A stretch of DNA of 64,000 bases. It comes from Bradyrhizobium sp. in8p8 (GTDB taxonomy: Bacteria; Pseudomonadota; Alphaproteobacteria; Rhizobiales; Xanthobacteraceae). The stretch spans positions 892,001-956,000 of the forward strand of contig NZ_AUGD01000001.1 of NCBI RefSeq assembly GCF_000426845.1, written 5' to 3'. Each line of letters starts with the position of its first letter. Within the stretch, counting starts at the first letter, position 1. The translations under genes were made by a program, and so were the position numbers. A model generated the notes under the pieces. It did not search any database, was not told the origin of the DNA, and saw only the letters and a list, made by a program, of their open reading frames with translations. Positions 50,717 to 63,793 of this stretch are shown piece after piece.

Positions 50717-52267
50717 ATGTACACTGGTCACCATGCCCGCCTGCGCCCGCTCCAGCCCGCCTTCATCATGGCGGGCACAGGCGAGTCAGTCACCTATCGC
50801 GAACTCGAGGCACGCAGCAATCGGCTGGCACATCTGTTTCGCAGGCACGGCCTGAAGCGGCTCGATCATTATTCGGTCTTCATGGAGAACAATTCGCGCT
50901 ACCTTGAAGCCTGCGGCGCGGGCGAACGCTCCGGTCTCTACTACACCTGCATCAACTCCTTCCTGACGCCGGGCGAGCTCGCCTATCTCCTCGCCAACAG
51001 CCAGTCGCAGATCTTGATCACGTCTGTCGCCAAGCTCGACATCGCGCGGGAGGCGATCCAGGCCTGCCCCGATATCAAGCTCTGCATCGTGGCCGATGGC
51101 CCCGGAGAGAGCGAGCGCATCGTCGGTCTTGCCGAGGTGACCGCCGGCCTGCCGACAACGCCGATCTCGGATGAATGGCTCGGCACCGCCATGCTCTATT
51201 CGTCCGGCACGACGGGACGGCCGAAAGGAATCCTGCGGCCCCTGCCGCAGGAGCCGCCGAAGCACAATCTGCCGCTGTTCGATTTCCTGACCAAGCTCTG
51301 GCACTACCGTGAGGGCATGGTCTATCTGTCGCCCGCACCGCTCTATCATTCCGCGCCGCAAGCCGCCGTGAACCTGACGATCCGCATGGGCGGCACCGTC
51401 ATCATCATGGAAAGCTTCGACCCCGAGCGTTACCTTCAGCTGGTCGAGCAATGGGGCATCACCCACACCCAGCTGGTGCCGACGATGTTCTCGCGCATGC
51501 TGAAGCTGCCGGATGAAGTGCGAAATCGCTACGACGTGTCCTCGCTGGAGATTGCGATCCACGCGGCCGCGCCCTGCCCGGCCCAGGTCAAGGACGACAT
51601 GATCAAATGGTGGGGACCGATCATCCACGAATATTACGGCGCGACCGAGGGCCTCGGCTTCACGGCCTGCAACAGCGAGGAATGGCTTGGTCATCGCGGC
51701 ACCGTGGGCAAAGTGCTGCTCGGCGACCTGCACATCCTCGACGAGAACATGCAGGAGTGCCCGACCGGCACGCCTGGCCAGGTCTGGTTCAAGACGGCAA
51801 CGCCGTTCGAATATTTCAACGATCCCGAGAAGACCAGGGAGGCGCGTTCGCCCGACGGCAGCATGAGCACCGTCGGCGACGTCGGCTATGTCGACAAGGA
51901 CCGCTTTCTCTATCTCACCGACCGCGCGACCTTCATGATCATTTCAGGCGGGGTGAACATCTATCCTCAGGAATGCGAGAATCTGCTGATCACGCATCCC
52001 AAGGTGGCCGATGCCGCCGTGTTCGGCGTGCCCAACGCCGATCTCGGCGAAGAGGTGAAGGCCGTGGTGCAACCGATGCCCGGTGTGGTGCCCGGGCCGG
52101 CCCTGGCCGAAGAGCTGATCGCGTTCTGCGCCAAATCACTTTCGCGGCAGAAGGTGCCGCGCTCGGTCGATTTCGAGAAGGAGTTGCCGCGGCTGCCGAC
52201 CGGCAAGCTCTACAAGAGGCTGCTGCGGGACCGCTACTGGGGCAACAAGGCGTCGCGGATCGTCTGA
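50717..52267 (+). CDS. AMP-dependent acyl-CoA synthetase/ligase
   Basis: The start is the ATG at 50717 behind CCGGAGGA. The 516-residue enzyme has the adenylation core: YSSGTTGRPKGI (P-loop), YYGATEGLGF, TVGDVGYVDKDRFLYLTDR and NIYPQECENLL. The C-terminal catalytic lysine is in LPTGKLYKR. It forms an acyl-adenylate and then an acyl-CoA. The substrate is probably a medium-chain or aromatic acid, judging from the short N-terminal domain, but this is not certain. It is probably co-transcribed with the alcohol dehydrogenase. Confidence 0.9.
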   Translation: MYTGHHARLRPLQPAFIMAGTGESVTYRELEARSNRLAHLFRRHGLKRLDHYSVFMENNSRYLEACGAGERSGLYYTCINSFLTPGELAYLLANSQSQILITSVAKLDIAREAIQACPDIKLCIVADGPGESERIVGLAEVTAGLPTTPISDEWLGTAMLYSSGTTGRPKGILRPLPQEPPKHNLPLFDFLTKLWHYREGMVYLSPAPLYHSAPQAAVNLTIRMGGTVIIMESFDPERYLQLVEQWGITHTQLVPTMFSRMLKLPDEVRNRYDVSSLEIAIHAAAPCPAQVKDDMIKWWGPIIHEYYGATEGLGFTACNSEEWLGHRGTVGKVLLGDLHILDENMQECPTGTPGQVWFKTATPFEYFNDPEKTREARSPDGSMSTVGDVGYVDKDRFLYLTDRATFMIISGGVNIYPQECENLLITHPKVADAAVFGVPNADLGEEVKAVVQPMPGVVPGPALAEELIAFCAKSLSRQKVPRSVDFEKELPRLPTGKLYKRLLRDRYWGNKASRIV

Positions 52268-52286
52268 GGGCTGCAACTCCATCCGC

Positions 52287-52438
52287 CGTCGTCCCGGACA
52301 AGCGCAGCGCAGATCCGGCACTTTGGCCATAGGGAGTGGTTTGGCGAAGATTCGGAGTTGCCAGTTCGCTCCGCAACTTCTCCCTGTGGGTATGGTCTCG
52401 GGTTGGCGACGTCGTCGCGCCCCGGGACGACAGTGAGA
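52287..52438. repeat. Long dispersed repeat, copy B
   Basis: This is a copy of the element at 44694-44840, in the same orientation. It reads CGTCCCGGACAAGCGCAGCG, then GTGGTTTGGCGAAGATTCGG, then TCTCCCTGTGGGTATGGTCT, and ends CCCGGGACGACAG. It lies inside the 372-base gap between the ligase and the peptide-binding protein. No gene is visible in the rest of that gap. Confidence 0.75.
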
Positions 52439-52639
52439 TTGGCGAAGCAGCTGCGCGCAATATGATGCAGGAACCTTCCCTTCGCACTGCACTCTCACAT
52501 TGTGCGAAGACGAAAGCCCTGCGGCCTTGCGTCATCCGAATTGTCGAGGCGGCCCGCGCCTTGCGGGTTGCCTCGATGCGCGCGCCTCGCTATCGTCAGA
52601 CAAACAGGCCGCAAAAGGTCGTGTCCAGGGAGGATGAGC

Positions 52640-54238
52640 ATGCGGAGCGTGTGGGCGCTCGCCGCGACGGCGGCGTTATCTTTGCTGACGATCTCAACCG
52701 CAACGCTCGCCGCCGAGCCCAAGCAGGGCGGGATTCTGCGGATGTATCACCGCGACAGTCCCGGCAATGCCTCGATCCACGAAGGCGCGACCTACTCGCT
52801 CAACGTTCCCTTCATGCCCGTGTTCAACAACCTCGTCATCTACAAGCAGGACGTGGCGCAGAACAGCATGGACAGCATCGTCCCCGAGCTCGCGGAGAGC
52901 TGGGCCTGGGTGAACGGCAACAAGACGCTGACCTTCAAGCTGCGCCAGGGCGTGAAATGGCACGACGGCAAGCCATTCACCTCGGCCGACGTCAAATGCA
53001 CCTTCGACATGCTGATGGGCAAGGCGCAGCAGAAGTTCCGGCAGAACCCGCGCAAGAGCTGGTACGACCAGGTCAGCGACATCTCGACCAACGGCGAGTC
53101 CGAGGTCTCGTTCAATCTGAAGCGGCCGCAGCCCTCGCTGCTGGCGCTGCTCGCCTCCGGCTACACCCCGGTCTATCCCTGCCATGTCTCGCCGGCGGAG
53201 ATGCGCACGCATCCAATCGGCACCGGCCCCTTCAAGTTCGTCGAGTTCAAGGCCAATGAATCCATCAAGCTGACCCGCAATCCGGACTATTGGCGCAAGG
53301 GCCGGCCTTACCTCGACGGCATCGAGCTCACCATCATCCCGAACCGCTCGACCGCGATCCTCGCCTTCGTCGCCGGCAAGTTCGACATGACGTTTCCGAC
53401 GGAGGTGACGATCCCGCTGGTGAGGGACGTCAAACAGCAGGCCCCGAACGCGATCTGCGAGATCGCGCCGACGAACGTGTCGACCAACATCATCGTCAAT
53501 TCGTCCTCGCCGCCGTTCGACAATGTCGACATTCGCCGCGCCATGGCGATGGCGCTCGACCGCAAGGCTTTCATCTCCATCATGTTCGAGGGCCAGGGCG
53601 ACATCGGCGGGACCATGCTGCCGCCGCCGAACGGCCTGTGGGGCATGCCCAAGGAGATGCTGGAGACCATTCCCGGCTACGGGCCCGACGTGAAGGCCAA
53701 CCGCGAGGAGGCGAAGAAGCTGATGCAGAAGGCCGGCTACGGGCCAGACAAGCATCTGGCCGTGAAGGTCTCCACACGCAACATCCCGATCTATCGCGAC
53801 CCCGCGGTGATCCTGATCGACCAGCTCAAGACGATCTATATCGACGGCGAGGTCGACGTCGTCGAGACCGCGAACTGGTTCCCGAAGGTCGCGCGCAAGG
53901 ACTACATGATCGGGCTCAATCTCACGGGCAACGCGGTGGACGATCCCGACCAGTCCTTCTACGAAAACTATTCCTGCGGCTCGGAGCGCAACTACACCAA
54001 TTACTGCAACAAGGAGATCGAGAAGCTGTTCGACGTGCAGTCGCAGGAGACCAATATCGAGAAGCGCAAGAAGCTGGTCTGGGACATCGACAAGAAGCTG
54101 CAGGAGGACGTCGCGCGCCCCATCGTCTTCCACAGCCGCATGGGCAGCTGCTGGCAGCCCTACGTCAAGGGTCTCACCGTCATGACCAACAGCTCCTATA
54201 ACGGCTATCGCTACGAGGATGTGTGGCTGGACAAGTAG
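52640..54238 (+). CDS. Peptide ABC transporter substrate-binding protein, family 5
   Basis: Of two close ATGs, 52640 is best spaced from AGGGAGG, giving 532 residues. A signal peptide (MRSVWALAATAALSLLTIST) is cleaved near TLAAEP. The SBP_bac_5 core has KQGGILRMYHRDSPG, VKWHDGKPFTSADVKCTFDM and NVDIRRAMAMALDR. It binds its ligand in the periplasm for the permeases and ATPases that follow in order. The ligand may be a peptide or a small organic molecule. Confidence 0.92.
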   Translation: MRSVWALAATAALSLLTISTATLAAEPKQGGILRMYHRDSPGNASIHEGATYSLNVPFMPVFNNLVIYKQDVAQNSMDSIVPELAESWAWVNGNKTLTFKLRQGVKWHDGKPFTSADVKCTFDMLMGKAQQKFRQNPRKSWYDQVSDISTNGESEVSFNLKRPQPSLLALLASGYTPVYPCHVSPAEMRTHPIGTGPFKFVEFKANESIKLTRNPDYWRKGRPYLDGIELTIIPNRSTAILAFVAGKFDMTFPTEVTIPLVRDVKQQAPNAICEIAPTNVSTNIIVNSSSPPFDNVDIRRAMAMALDRKAFISIMFEGQGDIGGTMLPPPNGLWGMPKEMLETIPGYGPDVKANREEAKKLMQKAGYGPDKHLAVKVSTRNIPIYRDPAVILIDQLKTIYIDGEVDVVETANWFPKVARKDYMIGLNLTGNAVDDPDQSFYENYSCGSERNYTNYCNKEIEKLFDVQSQETNIEKRKKLVWDIDKKLQEDVARPIVFHSRMGSCWQPYVKGLTVMTNSSYNGYRYEDVWLDK

Positions 54239-54280
54239 CGCACGCCGCGGGCGGTTGACGGGTTCGACGGGAGGCGGTGC

Positions 54281-55228
54281 ATGTTTGCCTATCTGGTGCG
54301 GCGCCTGTTCCTGATGCTCGTGACCCTGTTCGGGATCTCGATCGTCATCTTCTTCCTGCTGCGCATCGTCCCCGGCAACATCGTCGACATCCTGTTCGCC
54401 GCCGCCGGCTATGTCGATCCCGCCGACAAAGCCAATCTGGAAAAGGAGCTCGGCATCGACCGGCCGCTGATCGTGCAATACTGGCACTGGATCAGCGGCT
54501 TCCTGCGCGGCGATTTCGGGTATTCCTACGTCTCGGAAAAGCCGGCGCTTCAGGAGATCCTGCCGCGGATTCCGATCACGGCGCGCCTCGCCGGCCTCGC
54601 GCTGCTGTTCTCGGCATCGATCGGCATCCCGCTCGGCGTCATCAGCGCGGTGAAACAGGGGACGAAGCTCGACTACGCTTTGCGCGTCGTCAGTCTCAGC
54701 GGATTGTCGCTGCCCTCGTTCTGGCTTGGTCTTCTGATCCTGACCGCCTCCGTGGCGATGTTCGGCCAGATGCCGATCTTCAACCCGAATCCGCAGACCT
54801 GGCTGGAAGCGTTCGCAACCTACGCCGTTCCGGCCGCCGCCGTGGGCTTCCGCAGCGCGGCGCTGACCATGCGCATTACGCGATCCTCTATGCTGGAGGT
54901 GCTGCGGCAGGACTATATCCGCACGGCCCGCGCCAAGGGCGCGTCCGAGGCGACGGTAAACTATCAGCACGCGCTGAAGAACGCGATCCTGCCGGTCATC
55001 ACCGTGATCGGCATCGAGGCGGCATTCCTGATCGGCGGCCTGATCGTGACAGAGACAGTGTTCAACATACCGGGCGTCGCGCGCTATTTGGTCGAGGCGA
55101 TCCGCTGGCGCGACTATCCGATCGTGCAGAACCTCGTGATGTTCATCGCGGTGGTGGTGGTGTTCGCCAATTTCACCGTCGACATGCTCTATGCGGTGTT
55201 CGACCCGCGGATCAGGTATACGGATTAG
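54281..55228 (+). CDS. Peptide ABC transporter permease, DppB-like
   Basis: This 315-residue protein starts after GACGGGAGGCGGTGC. It has six predicted spans, an N-terminal FLLRIVPGNIVDILF and the coupling loop YIRTARAKGASEATV near residue 208. The end, FVDMLYAVFDPRIRY-like (TVDMLYAVFDPRIRYTD), is typical of DppB. It is the second gene of the five-gene importer. Confidence 0.93.
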   Translation: MFAYLVRRLFLMLVTLFGISIVIFFLLRIVPGNIVDILFAAAGYVDPADKANLEKELGIDRPLIVQYWHWISGFLRGDFGYSYVSEKPALQEILPRIPITARLAGLALLFSASIGIPLGVISAVKQGTKLDYALRVVSLSGLSLPSFWLGLLILTASVAMFGQMPIFNPNPQTWLEAFATYAVPAAAVGFRSAALTMRITRSSMLEVLRQDYIRTARAKGASEATVNYQHALKNAILPVITVIGIEAAFLIGGLIVTETVFNIPGVARYLVEAIRWRDYPIVQNLVMFIAVVVVFANFTVDMLYAVFDPRIRYTD

Positions 55229-55237
55229 GAGATCAGC

Positions 55238-56130
55238 TTGGCCGCGATCGACTTCGACGTTGAACTAAGGCGGGCCGGCGCGCATGCGACCGGCGGCTGG
55301 CGTCGCGTGCTGTTCATGGCGCAGCGGCATGTGCTGGGCGCAGCCGGCCTCGTCATCATGACATTGTTCGTGTTGACTGCGATCTTCGCCGACTTCATCG
55401 CGCGTTATGATCCGCTGACGGTCGATTCCGCTCGCGCGCTGGCCCGCCCGAGCCTGGCACACTGGATGGGCACCGATTCATTCGGCCGCGACGTGTTCAG
55501 CCGCATCATCCACGGGGCGCGGATCTCGCTTGCGGTCGGCCTCGGCTCGACCGCTCTCGGCGGCACGATCGGCGTGATCGTCGGGCTGACTTCGGGCTAT
55601 CTCTCCGGCTGGGTCGACCTCGTGTTCCAGCGCGTCTCCGACGTTCTCCAGGCGCTGCCGCTGCTGGTGCTGGCCCTGGTAATGACAGCGGCGCTCGGGC
55701 CCTCGCTGCCCAATGTCATCATCGCCATCGCCATTCCGCTGATCCCGACGGTCGCCCGCGTGATCCGCGCCAACACGCTCGCGCTGCGCGAACAGCCCTT
55801 CGTGGAGGCCGCCAAATCGATCGGCATGAGCGAGACGCGGATCGCGCTGCGCCATGTGCTGCCGAACACGCTGGCGCCGCTGATCGTGCTGGCGACCGCT
55901 CAGCTCGGCTCGACCATCCTCACGGAAGCCTCGCTGTCCTTCCTCGGCCTCGGCATCCCCGAGCCTTATCCGTCGTGGGGGCGCATGCTCTCCGAATCCG
56001 CCGCCGAATATGTCCGCACCGCGCCGTGGCTCGTGATCTTCCCGGGTATCGCGATCAGCCTCGCCGTGTTCGGCGCCAACCTGTTCGGCGACGCTCTGCG
56101 CGACATCCTGGATCCAAGGCAACGCGGCTG

Positions 56131-56131
<1 letters not shown>
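55238..56131 (+). CDS. Peptide ABC transporter permease, DppC-like
   Basis: This 297-residue protein starts at TTG (55238), preceded by TAGGAGA. It has the DppC layout: an N-terminal span, then [15 protein letters not shown], then the coupling loop [20 protein letters not shown] and [18 protein letters not shown]. It forms the channel with the DppB-like protein and overlaps the first ATPase gene by one base. Confidence 0.93.
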
Positions 56132-57134
<1,003 letters not shown>

Positions 57135-57138
<4 letters not shown>

Positions 57139-58121
57139 CAGAGGCGCTGCTCGAAGTCACCGACCTCAAGAAGCACTATGCGGTGCGCGCCGGCGTGCTG
57201 CGCCGGCAAGTCGGCACGGTGCATGCGGTCGATGGCGTTTCATTCGCGGTTGGCGTAGGGGAGACGCTCGGCCTGGTCGGCGAATCCGGCTGCGGCAAAT
57301 CCACTGTGGCGCGGAGCGTGCTGCGGCTGGTCGAGCCGACATCGGGGCGGATCCGCCTCGTGGGAGAAGACATCACCCATCTCTCCAAGTCCGATCTTCG
57401 TCCGCACCGCCGCTCGATGCAGATCGTATTTCAGGATCCTTTTGCTTCGCTCAATCCGCGCATGACGGCGGGCGACATCGTCGGCGAGCCGCTCGCCGTG
57501 CATGGCCTCGCGACCGGCAAGGCGCTGGAGGCCCGCGTCGCGCAGCTGTTCGATCAGGTGGGCTTAAGGCCCGACCAGATGCGCAACTTCCCGCATCAAT
57601 TCTCCGGCGGCCAGCGCCAGCGCATCTGCATCGCGCGGGCGCTGGCGCTGGGGCCTCGCCTGATCGTGTGCGACGAGCCGGTGTCCGCGCTCGACGTTTC
57701 GATCCAGGCGCAGGTGATCAACCTCCTGATCGATCTGCAGCGCCAGCACGGCTTCTCCTATCTCTTCATCGCCCACGATCTCGCCGTGGTCGCTCATATC
57801 AGTCACCGCGTGGCCGTGATGTATCTCGGCCGCATCGTGGAGATCGCCGGCAAGGATGAGCTGTTCCGCAATCCGCGGCATCCCTACACGCAGGCCCTGC
57901 TCGCCTCCGTGCCGATCGCCAATCCGCTCGCCAAGAAGCTCGCGCCGCTGGTTGATGGGGATGTGCCGAGCCCCGTCAATCCGCCTTCCGGCTGCGCGTT
58001 TCACACGCGCTGCCGGTTTGCGTTGGATCGGTGCAGGACGGAGCGGCCGGCGCTGGTGGATGCGGGCGACGGGCATCAGGTGGCGTGTCTGCTCAACGAG
58101 GGCACGGGACGGAGCCAGTAG
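57135..58121 (+). CDS. Peptide ABC transporter ATP-binding protein, DppF-like
   Basis: This 328-residue ATPase starts [15 protein letters not shown] on a four-base overlap with the preceding gene. It has Walker [17 protein letters not shown]-loop [11 protein letters not shown], signature [15 protein letters not shown], Walker [12 protein letters not shown] and a C-terminal [14 protein letters not shown]. The last gene of the dppABCDF-type operon; its 3' end overlaps the convergent ceramidase-like gene by 29 bases. Confidence 0.95.
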
Positions 58122-58905
58122 GGTTCAACACTCGGATCACCGGCCACGCCGCCAGAGCCGCGGCAAGATGCTTGAGCGTGTGGCCCGAGATGACGTGCCC
58201 GGTCGCTTCGAACACGGCTGCATCGCCGAGCTCAAACAGTTTGGCCAGCACGTAGAAGAGCAGCACGCCGCCGAGCCGCACCCCAATCGCGCCCCGCCGC
58301 GGCCGCGTCAACGCCAGCCCCATGGCGAGCACCATGCCGCCGAACTGCACCACCACCCAAGGCGCGAGATTCTCGCGTGCCACCCAGGCAGCCAGCAGGC
58401 CCGCGATCATCGTCAGCACCAGCACCGCTTCGCCTGCGCGTGTGCTGATCCGCTCGCTGGCAGCAATCCCAAGGAATCCCGCAAACGCCACCGCCATGCC
58501 GAGGCGATCGGCTACGAGTCGCTCCGGCGCATATGGGTCCAGATGATAGAAGCCCGAGCCCAGGCCAGTGAGGATCAGTCCCACGAAGAACCAGCTTGCG
58601 CCCACAGGCGCATCATTGCGGGCGCGCAGCCGCTCGGAGCCCCAGACACCCATCGCAACGAACGCGAGGTTGCTCAGCACGTCCCCCGCATTGGGTATAC
58701 CCAGCCAGGAGCGGTTATCGACAAAATGCGCGACGTGCCAGGCGGCGGGAGGCAGCGCCGGTGCGAGGAGCGCGGCCAGCGTCAGGACGAAGAGAGCGCC
58801 GAACAGCCAGCTTTCGCGCATGGTTGGTGCGGCAAACGCCAGCGCGCTCGACGATGTCGGGAGCGCAGCAGCGGCGTCTCGGGCGGAATCAGTTGCGCGC
58901 AACAT
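58093..58905 (-). CDS. Alkaline-ceramidase-like integral membrane hydrolase (CREST superfamily)
   Basis: This 270-residue protein has about seven predicted spans. The CREST motifs are in place: [11 protein letters not shown] near residue 72, [10 protein letters not shown] (S117, H121), DRLGM (D133) and SGHTLKHL (H242, H246). This set forms the zinc site of alkaline ceramidases and related lipid hydrolases. GGAGG five bases before the ATG at 58905 supports the start. It probably acts on an amide-linked or other lipid in the membrane. Two TetR-like operators lie just upstream, so expression is probably repressed until a ligand appears. Confidence 0.8.
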   Translation of the reverse strand: MLRATDSARDAAAALPTSSSALAFAAPTMRESWLFGALFVLTLAALLAPALPPAAWHVAHFVDNRSWLGIPNAGDVLSNLAFVAMGVWGSERLRARNDAPVGASWFFVGLILTGLGSGFYHLDPYAPERLVADRLGMAVAFAGFLGIAASERISTRAGEAVLVLTMIAGLLAAWVARENLAPWVVVQFGGMVLAMGLALTRPRRGAIGVRLGGVLLFYVLAKLFELGDAAVFEATGHVISGHTLKHLAAALAAWPVIRVLNPTGSVPCPR

Positions 58906-58920
58906 ACGAGCCTCCAGATT

Positions 58921-58968
58921 ATTGAACAGCGTTCAATATTTGTAGCCTGAAAATGAACAAAGTTCAAT
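58921..58968. promoter_or_regulatory. Paired operators ATTGAAC-N3-GTTCAAT upstream of the ceramidase-like gene
   Basis: The first site (58921-58937) is a perfect 7+7 palindrome with a 3-base spacer. The second (58952-58968, AATGAAC-AAA-GTTCAAT) has one mismatch. The centres are 31 bases apart, three helical turns, and both lie 16-63 bases upstream of the start codon, over the expected promoter. This is the pattern of TetR-family repressors; the regulator gene is not adjacent. Confidence 0.75.
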
Positions 58969-59085
58969 ATTGCCTGCAAGCGTGCGATCGCGCGCCACAT
59001 CTCTCTGAGAGCGTTTGCTTTTCCTGATCAACAGACGCTGGGCTGGGGTGTGCCCATTCGCCCGGCCAACTCCGCATTCGGGGCG

Positions 59086-61058
<1,973 letters not shown>

Positions 61059-61062
<4 letters not shown>

Positions 61063-62675
61063 GGGCGGGCCACCGAAAACTGCATGCGCTGGGGCGTGCG
61101 TGCGTCGCCCTCGCGACAGATCGCGAGCACTTCGGACAGCACCGCGCGGGTGTCACGTGGATCGATCACGCCATCGTCGAGCACGCGCGCGCTGGTGGAG
61201 AACACGTCCATCTGGCCGTCGAACACGCCGATGATCTGTGCCTTCATCGCATCGAGCTTGTCCTTCTCGACCGGCTTGCCGCGCCGCGCGGCGGCAGCTT
61301 CGGTCACGATCGCCATGGTTTCAGCGGCCTGCTCGCCACCCATCACCGCGGTCTTGGCGTTGGGCCAGGAGAAGCAGAAGCGCGGATGGAAGCCGCGGCC
61401 GCACATGCCGTAATTGCCCGCGCCGAACGAGGCACCGCAATAGATGGTGATCTGCGGCACGGTCGCCGACGTCACCGCCTGGATCATCTTGGAGCCGTGC
61501 TTGATCATGCCGGCTTCCTCATAGGCCTTGCCGACCATGTAGCCGGTGGTGTTGTTGAGATAGAGCAGCGGCGTGCCGGTCTGGCAGCAAGCCTGGATGA
61601 AATGCGTCGCCTTATTCGCGCCGGCGGGATCGAGCGGGCCATTGTTGGTGATGATACCGATCGCCTGTCCCCCGATGCGGGCGTGACCGCAGACAGTGGC
61701 CGGGCCGTAGTTCGGCGCCATCTCGGTAAAATCGGAATCGTCGACGATGCGCGCGATCACCTGCTTCATGTCGACCGGACGCTTGTGGTCCATGGGCATG
61801 ATGCCGAGCAACTCGTCCTGGTCATAGCGCGGCGGCTTGAACTGCGGAGCCACCCTGCCCGGCCGCTCCCATTCCATCGCGGCCATGATCTCGCGCGCGA
61901 TGCGCAGTGCATCGCGATCGTCCTCGGCGAGATAGTCTCCGAGGCCTGAGACCTGGGTGTGCATCTCGGCGCCGCCGAGTTCCTCTTCGGTCGCGATCTC
62001 ACCGGTCGCAGCCTTCAGCAGCGGCGGGCCGGCCAGGAAGGCGCGGGTGCGGCCGCGGACCATGACGATGTAGTCTGAGAGGCCGGTCTGGTAAGCGCCG
62101 CCCGCCGTGGAGGAGCCGTGCGTGACGGTGACGACGGGAAGCCCTGCCGCCGAGAGCCGGGCAAGATTGCGAAAGATGTTGCCACCGCGGATAAAATCCT
62201 CGACGCGATAGCGCAAGAGGTTGGCGCCGGCGCTTTCGACGAGCTGCACGTAAGGCAGCTTGTTCTCCAGCGCAAGCTCCTGCACCCGCAGCGTCTTGTC
62301 GAGGCCATAAGGCTGGAGCGCGCCGGCGTCGATGCCGGCGTCGTTGGCGCTGACCATGCAGCGGACGCCCGAGACGAAGCCGATGCCGGCGATGACACCC
62401 CCGCCGGGCACGCTCTTGTTGGGATCGGGAACGTCGAACAAGTAGCCGGCAAGCGTCGACAGTTCGATGAACGGCGCGCCGGGATCGAGCACCAGGGCGA
62501 CACGTTCGCGCGGCAGCAGCTGCCCGCGCGTGTGGAAGCGGTCCTTTGCCGCGGCGGAGGCCGCGCGTGTGCGATCCTCCAGCGCGCGCATGCGGTCGAT
62601 CAGGCCGAGCATGCCGTCGCGGTTGGCCTGGTAGGCGGCGCTGCCGGGGGAGATGGTATTTTCGAGGATGGACAT
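61059..62675 (-). CDS. Acyl-CoA carboxylase carboxyltransferase subunit (MCC/GCC-type)
   Basis: This 538-residue protein starts at the ATG at 62675 (a GTG one codon upstream is also open). It has the carboxyltransferase pair of domains with RMRALEDRTRAAS, GGGVIAGIGFVSGVRC and THGSSTAGGAYQTGLSDY, then NNGPLDPAGANKATHFIQ and FCFSWPNAKTAVMGGEQAA. Transfers carboxyl from biotin to an enoyl-CoA. The GSSTAGGAY motif differs from the GSCTAGGAY of typical methylcrotonyl-CoA carboxylases, so the substrate may be a terpenoid or other branched enoyl-CoA. Confidence 0.9.
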
Positions 62676-62689
62676 CACTTGATCCTGCT

Positions 62690-62775
62690 CGTCATTGCGA
62701 GGAGCGAAGCGACGAAGCGATCCAGACTGCTTCCGCGGAGAGACTCTGGATTGCTTCGCTTCGCTCGCAATGACG
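62690..62775. repeat. Dispersed palindrome, CGTCATTGCGAGGAGCG type
   Basis: CGTCATTGCGAGGAGCGAAG at one end is matched by TTCGCTCGCAATGACG at the other. It is nearly identical to 21519-21604 and lies between the BKACE gene and the carboxylase genes. Confidence 0.85.
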
Positions 62776-62789
62776 GGTGAGGCGATACT

Positions 62790-63656
62790 TTACCGATTCG
62801 TCCCGAAGATCTTCCGTGCCTCCGCCGGGCTCGCGATCTCGCGACCTGCGCGCCTGGCGCATGCGGCGACGGCTTCGATCAGCTGCCCGTTCGACGTCAC
62901 CTTCTTGCCGTCGGCGAGGTAGAAGGTGTCCTCGAGCCCCGTGCGCAAATGACCGCCGAGTTCGGCGCAGCGCTGGTGCAGCGGCCAGATCTCTTCGCGG
63001 CCGATTGCGGTGACCTGAAAATGCGCCTCGGGACGCTTGAGCTTGATCAGGATCGGCAGCAGCTCGGGATCAGCGGGCATTCCCGACGCCACACCCATCA
63101 CGAAGTTGTATTCGAGCGGGCCCTTGTACATGCCGACCTGATGATACATGCCAACGCAGCGGACGATGCCGACGTCGAAGCACTCGAACTCGGGGATGGT
63201 GCCGACCGCGTTCATGACGTCGAGATAGTCCTTCACCTTCTCGACCGCATTGTCGAACATCATCGGCGGCCACGCCCAGGTGTTGTCGGCCTTCACCTTC
63301 AGGTAGTTCAGCGAGCCGGCGTTGCAGGCGGCGATCTCCGGCCTGGTCTCGCGAATGCAATCGAGCGCGCCCGAATAGTTCGGCCCCGACACGCCCGAAG
63401 TGTGGTTGATGATCACGCCGGGGCACGCTTCGCGGATCGCCTGCTGGATCTCCTTGCTGACTGCGACCTCCCAGGACGGCAGGTGCCCCTTGCCCGGCGC
63501 CTGCTGGCGCAGATGGATGTGCATGATGGATGCGCCGGCATCGAACGCAGCCTTGGCCTCGCGCGCCATCTGCTCAGGCGTCACGGGCACGTTGTGCTGC
63601 TTCGGATCGGTGAGCACGCCGTTCAGCGCGCAGGTGATGACGGCCTTGTCGGTCAT
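62790..63656 (-). CDS. BKACE (DUF849) beta-keto acid cleavage enzyme
   Basis: This 288-residue TIM-barrel protein has the family metal site ASIMHIHLR (His pair near residues 46 and 48), NHTSGVSGPNYSG, ACNAGSLNY and the late GLEDTFYL (Glu). It matches beta-keto acid cleavage enzymes such as Kce, which use acetyl-CoA to split a beta-keto acid into acetoacetate and a CoA ester. The substrate is unknown. Located upstream of the acyl-CoA carboxylase operon on the same strand, it may act in the same catabolic route. Confidence 0.9.
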   Translation of the reverse strand: MTDKAVITCALNGVLTDPKQHNVPVTPEQMAREAKAAFDAGASIMHIHLRQQAPGKGHLPSWEVAVSKEIQQAIREACPGVIINHTSGVSGPNYSGALDCIRETRPEIAACNAGSLNYLKVKADNTWAWPPMMFDNAVEKVKDYLDVMNAVGTIPEFECFDVGIVRCVGMYHQVGMYKGPLEYNFVMGVASGMPADPELLPILIKLKRPEAHFQVTAIGREEIWPLHQRCAELGGHLRTGLEDTFYLADGKKVTSNGQLIEAVAACARRAGREIASPAEARKIFGTNR

Positions 63657-63755
63657 GCCCGTAATGTCTCGCAGGTTGAGGATTCAACGCTTGCGATCAT
63701 GTGACGCGCGACATGCGGCTTCTTGCGCGGAGAAGCTGGAAAAGCGAGCGGTTAT

Positions 63756-63787
63756 AGGGTGAGTCAGCCGATGGCGTAACCCACCCT
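63756..63787. repeat. Imperfect hairpin AGGGTGAGTCAGCC-GAT-GGCGTAACCCACCCT
   Basis: Fourteen- and fifteen-base arms pair with a few mismatches around GAT. It sits just after the AraC-type gene on the minus strand and before the BKACE gene, so it may act as a terminator. Similar GTAGGGTGGGTTACGCC elements are common in many genomes. Confidence 0.6.
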
Positions 63788-63793
63788 ACGAAG

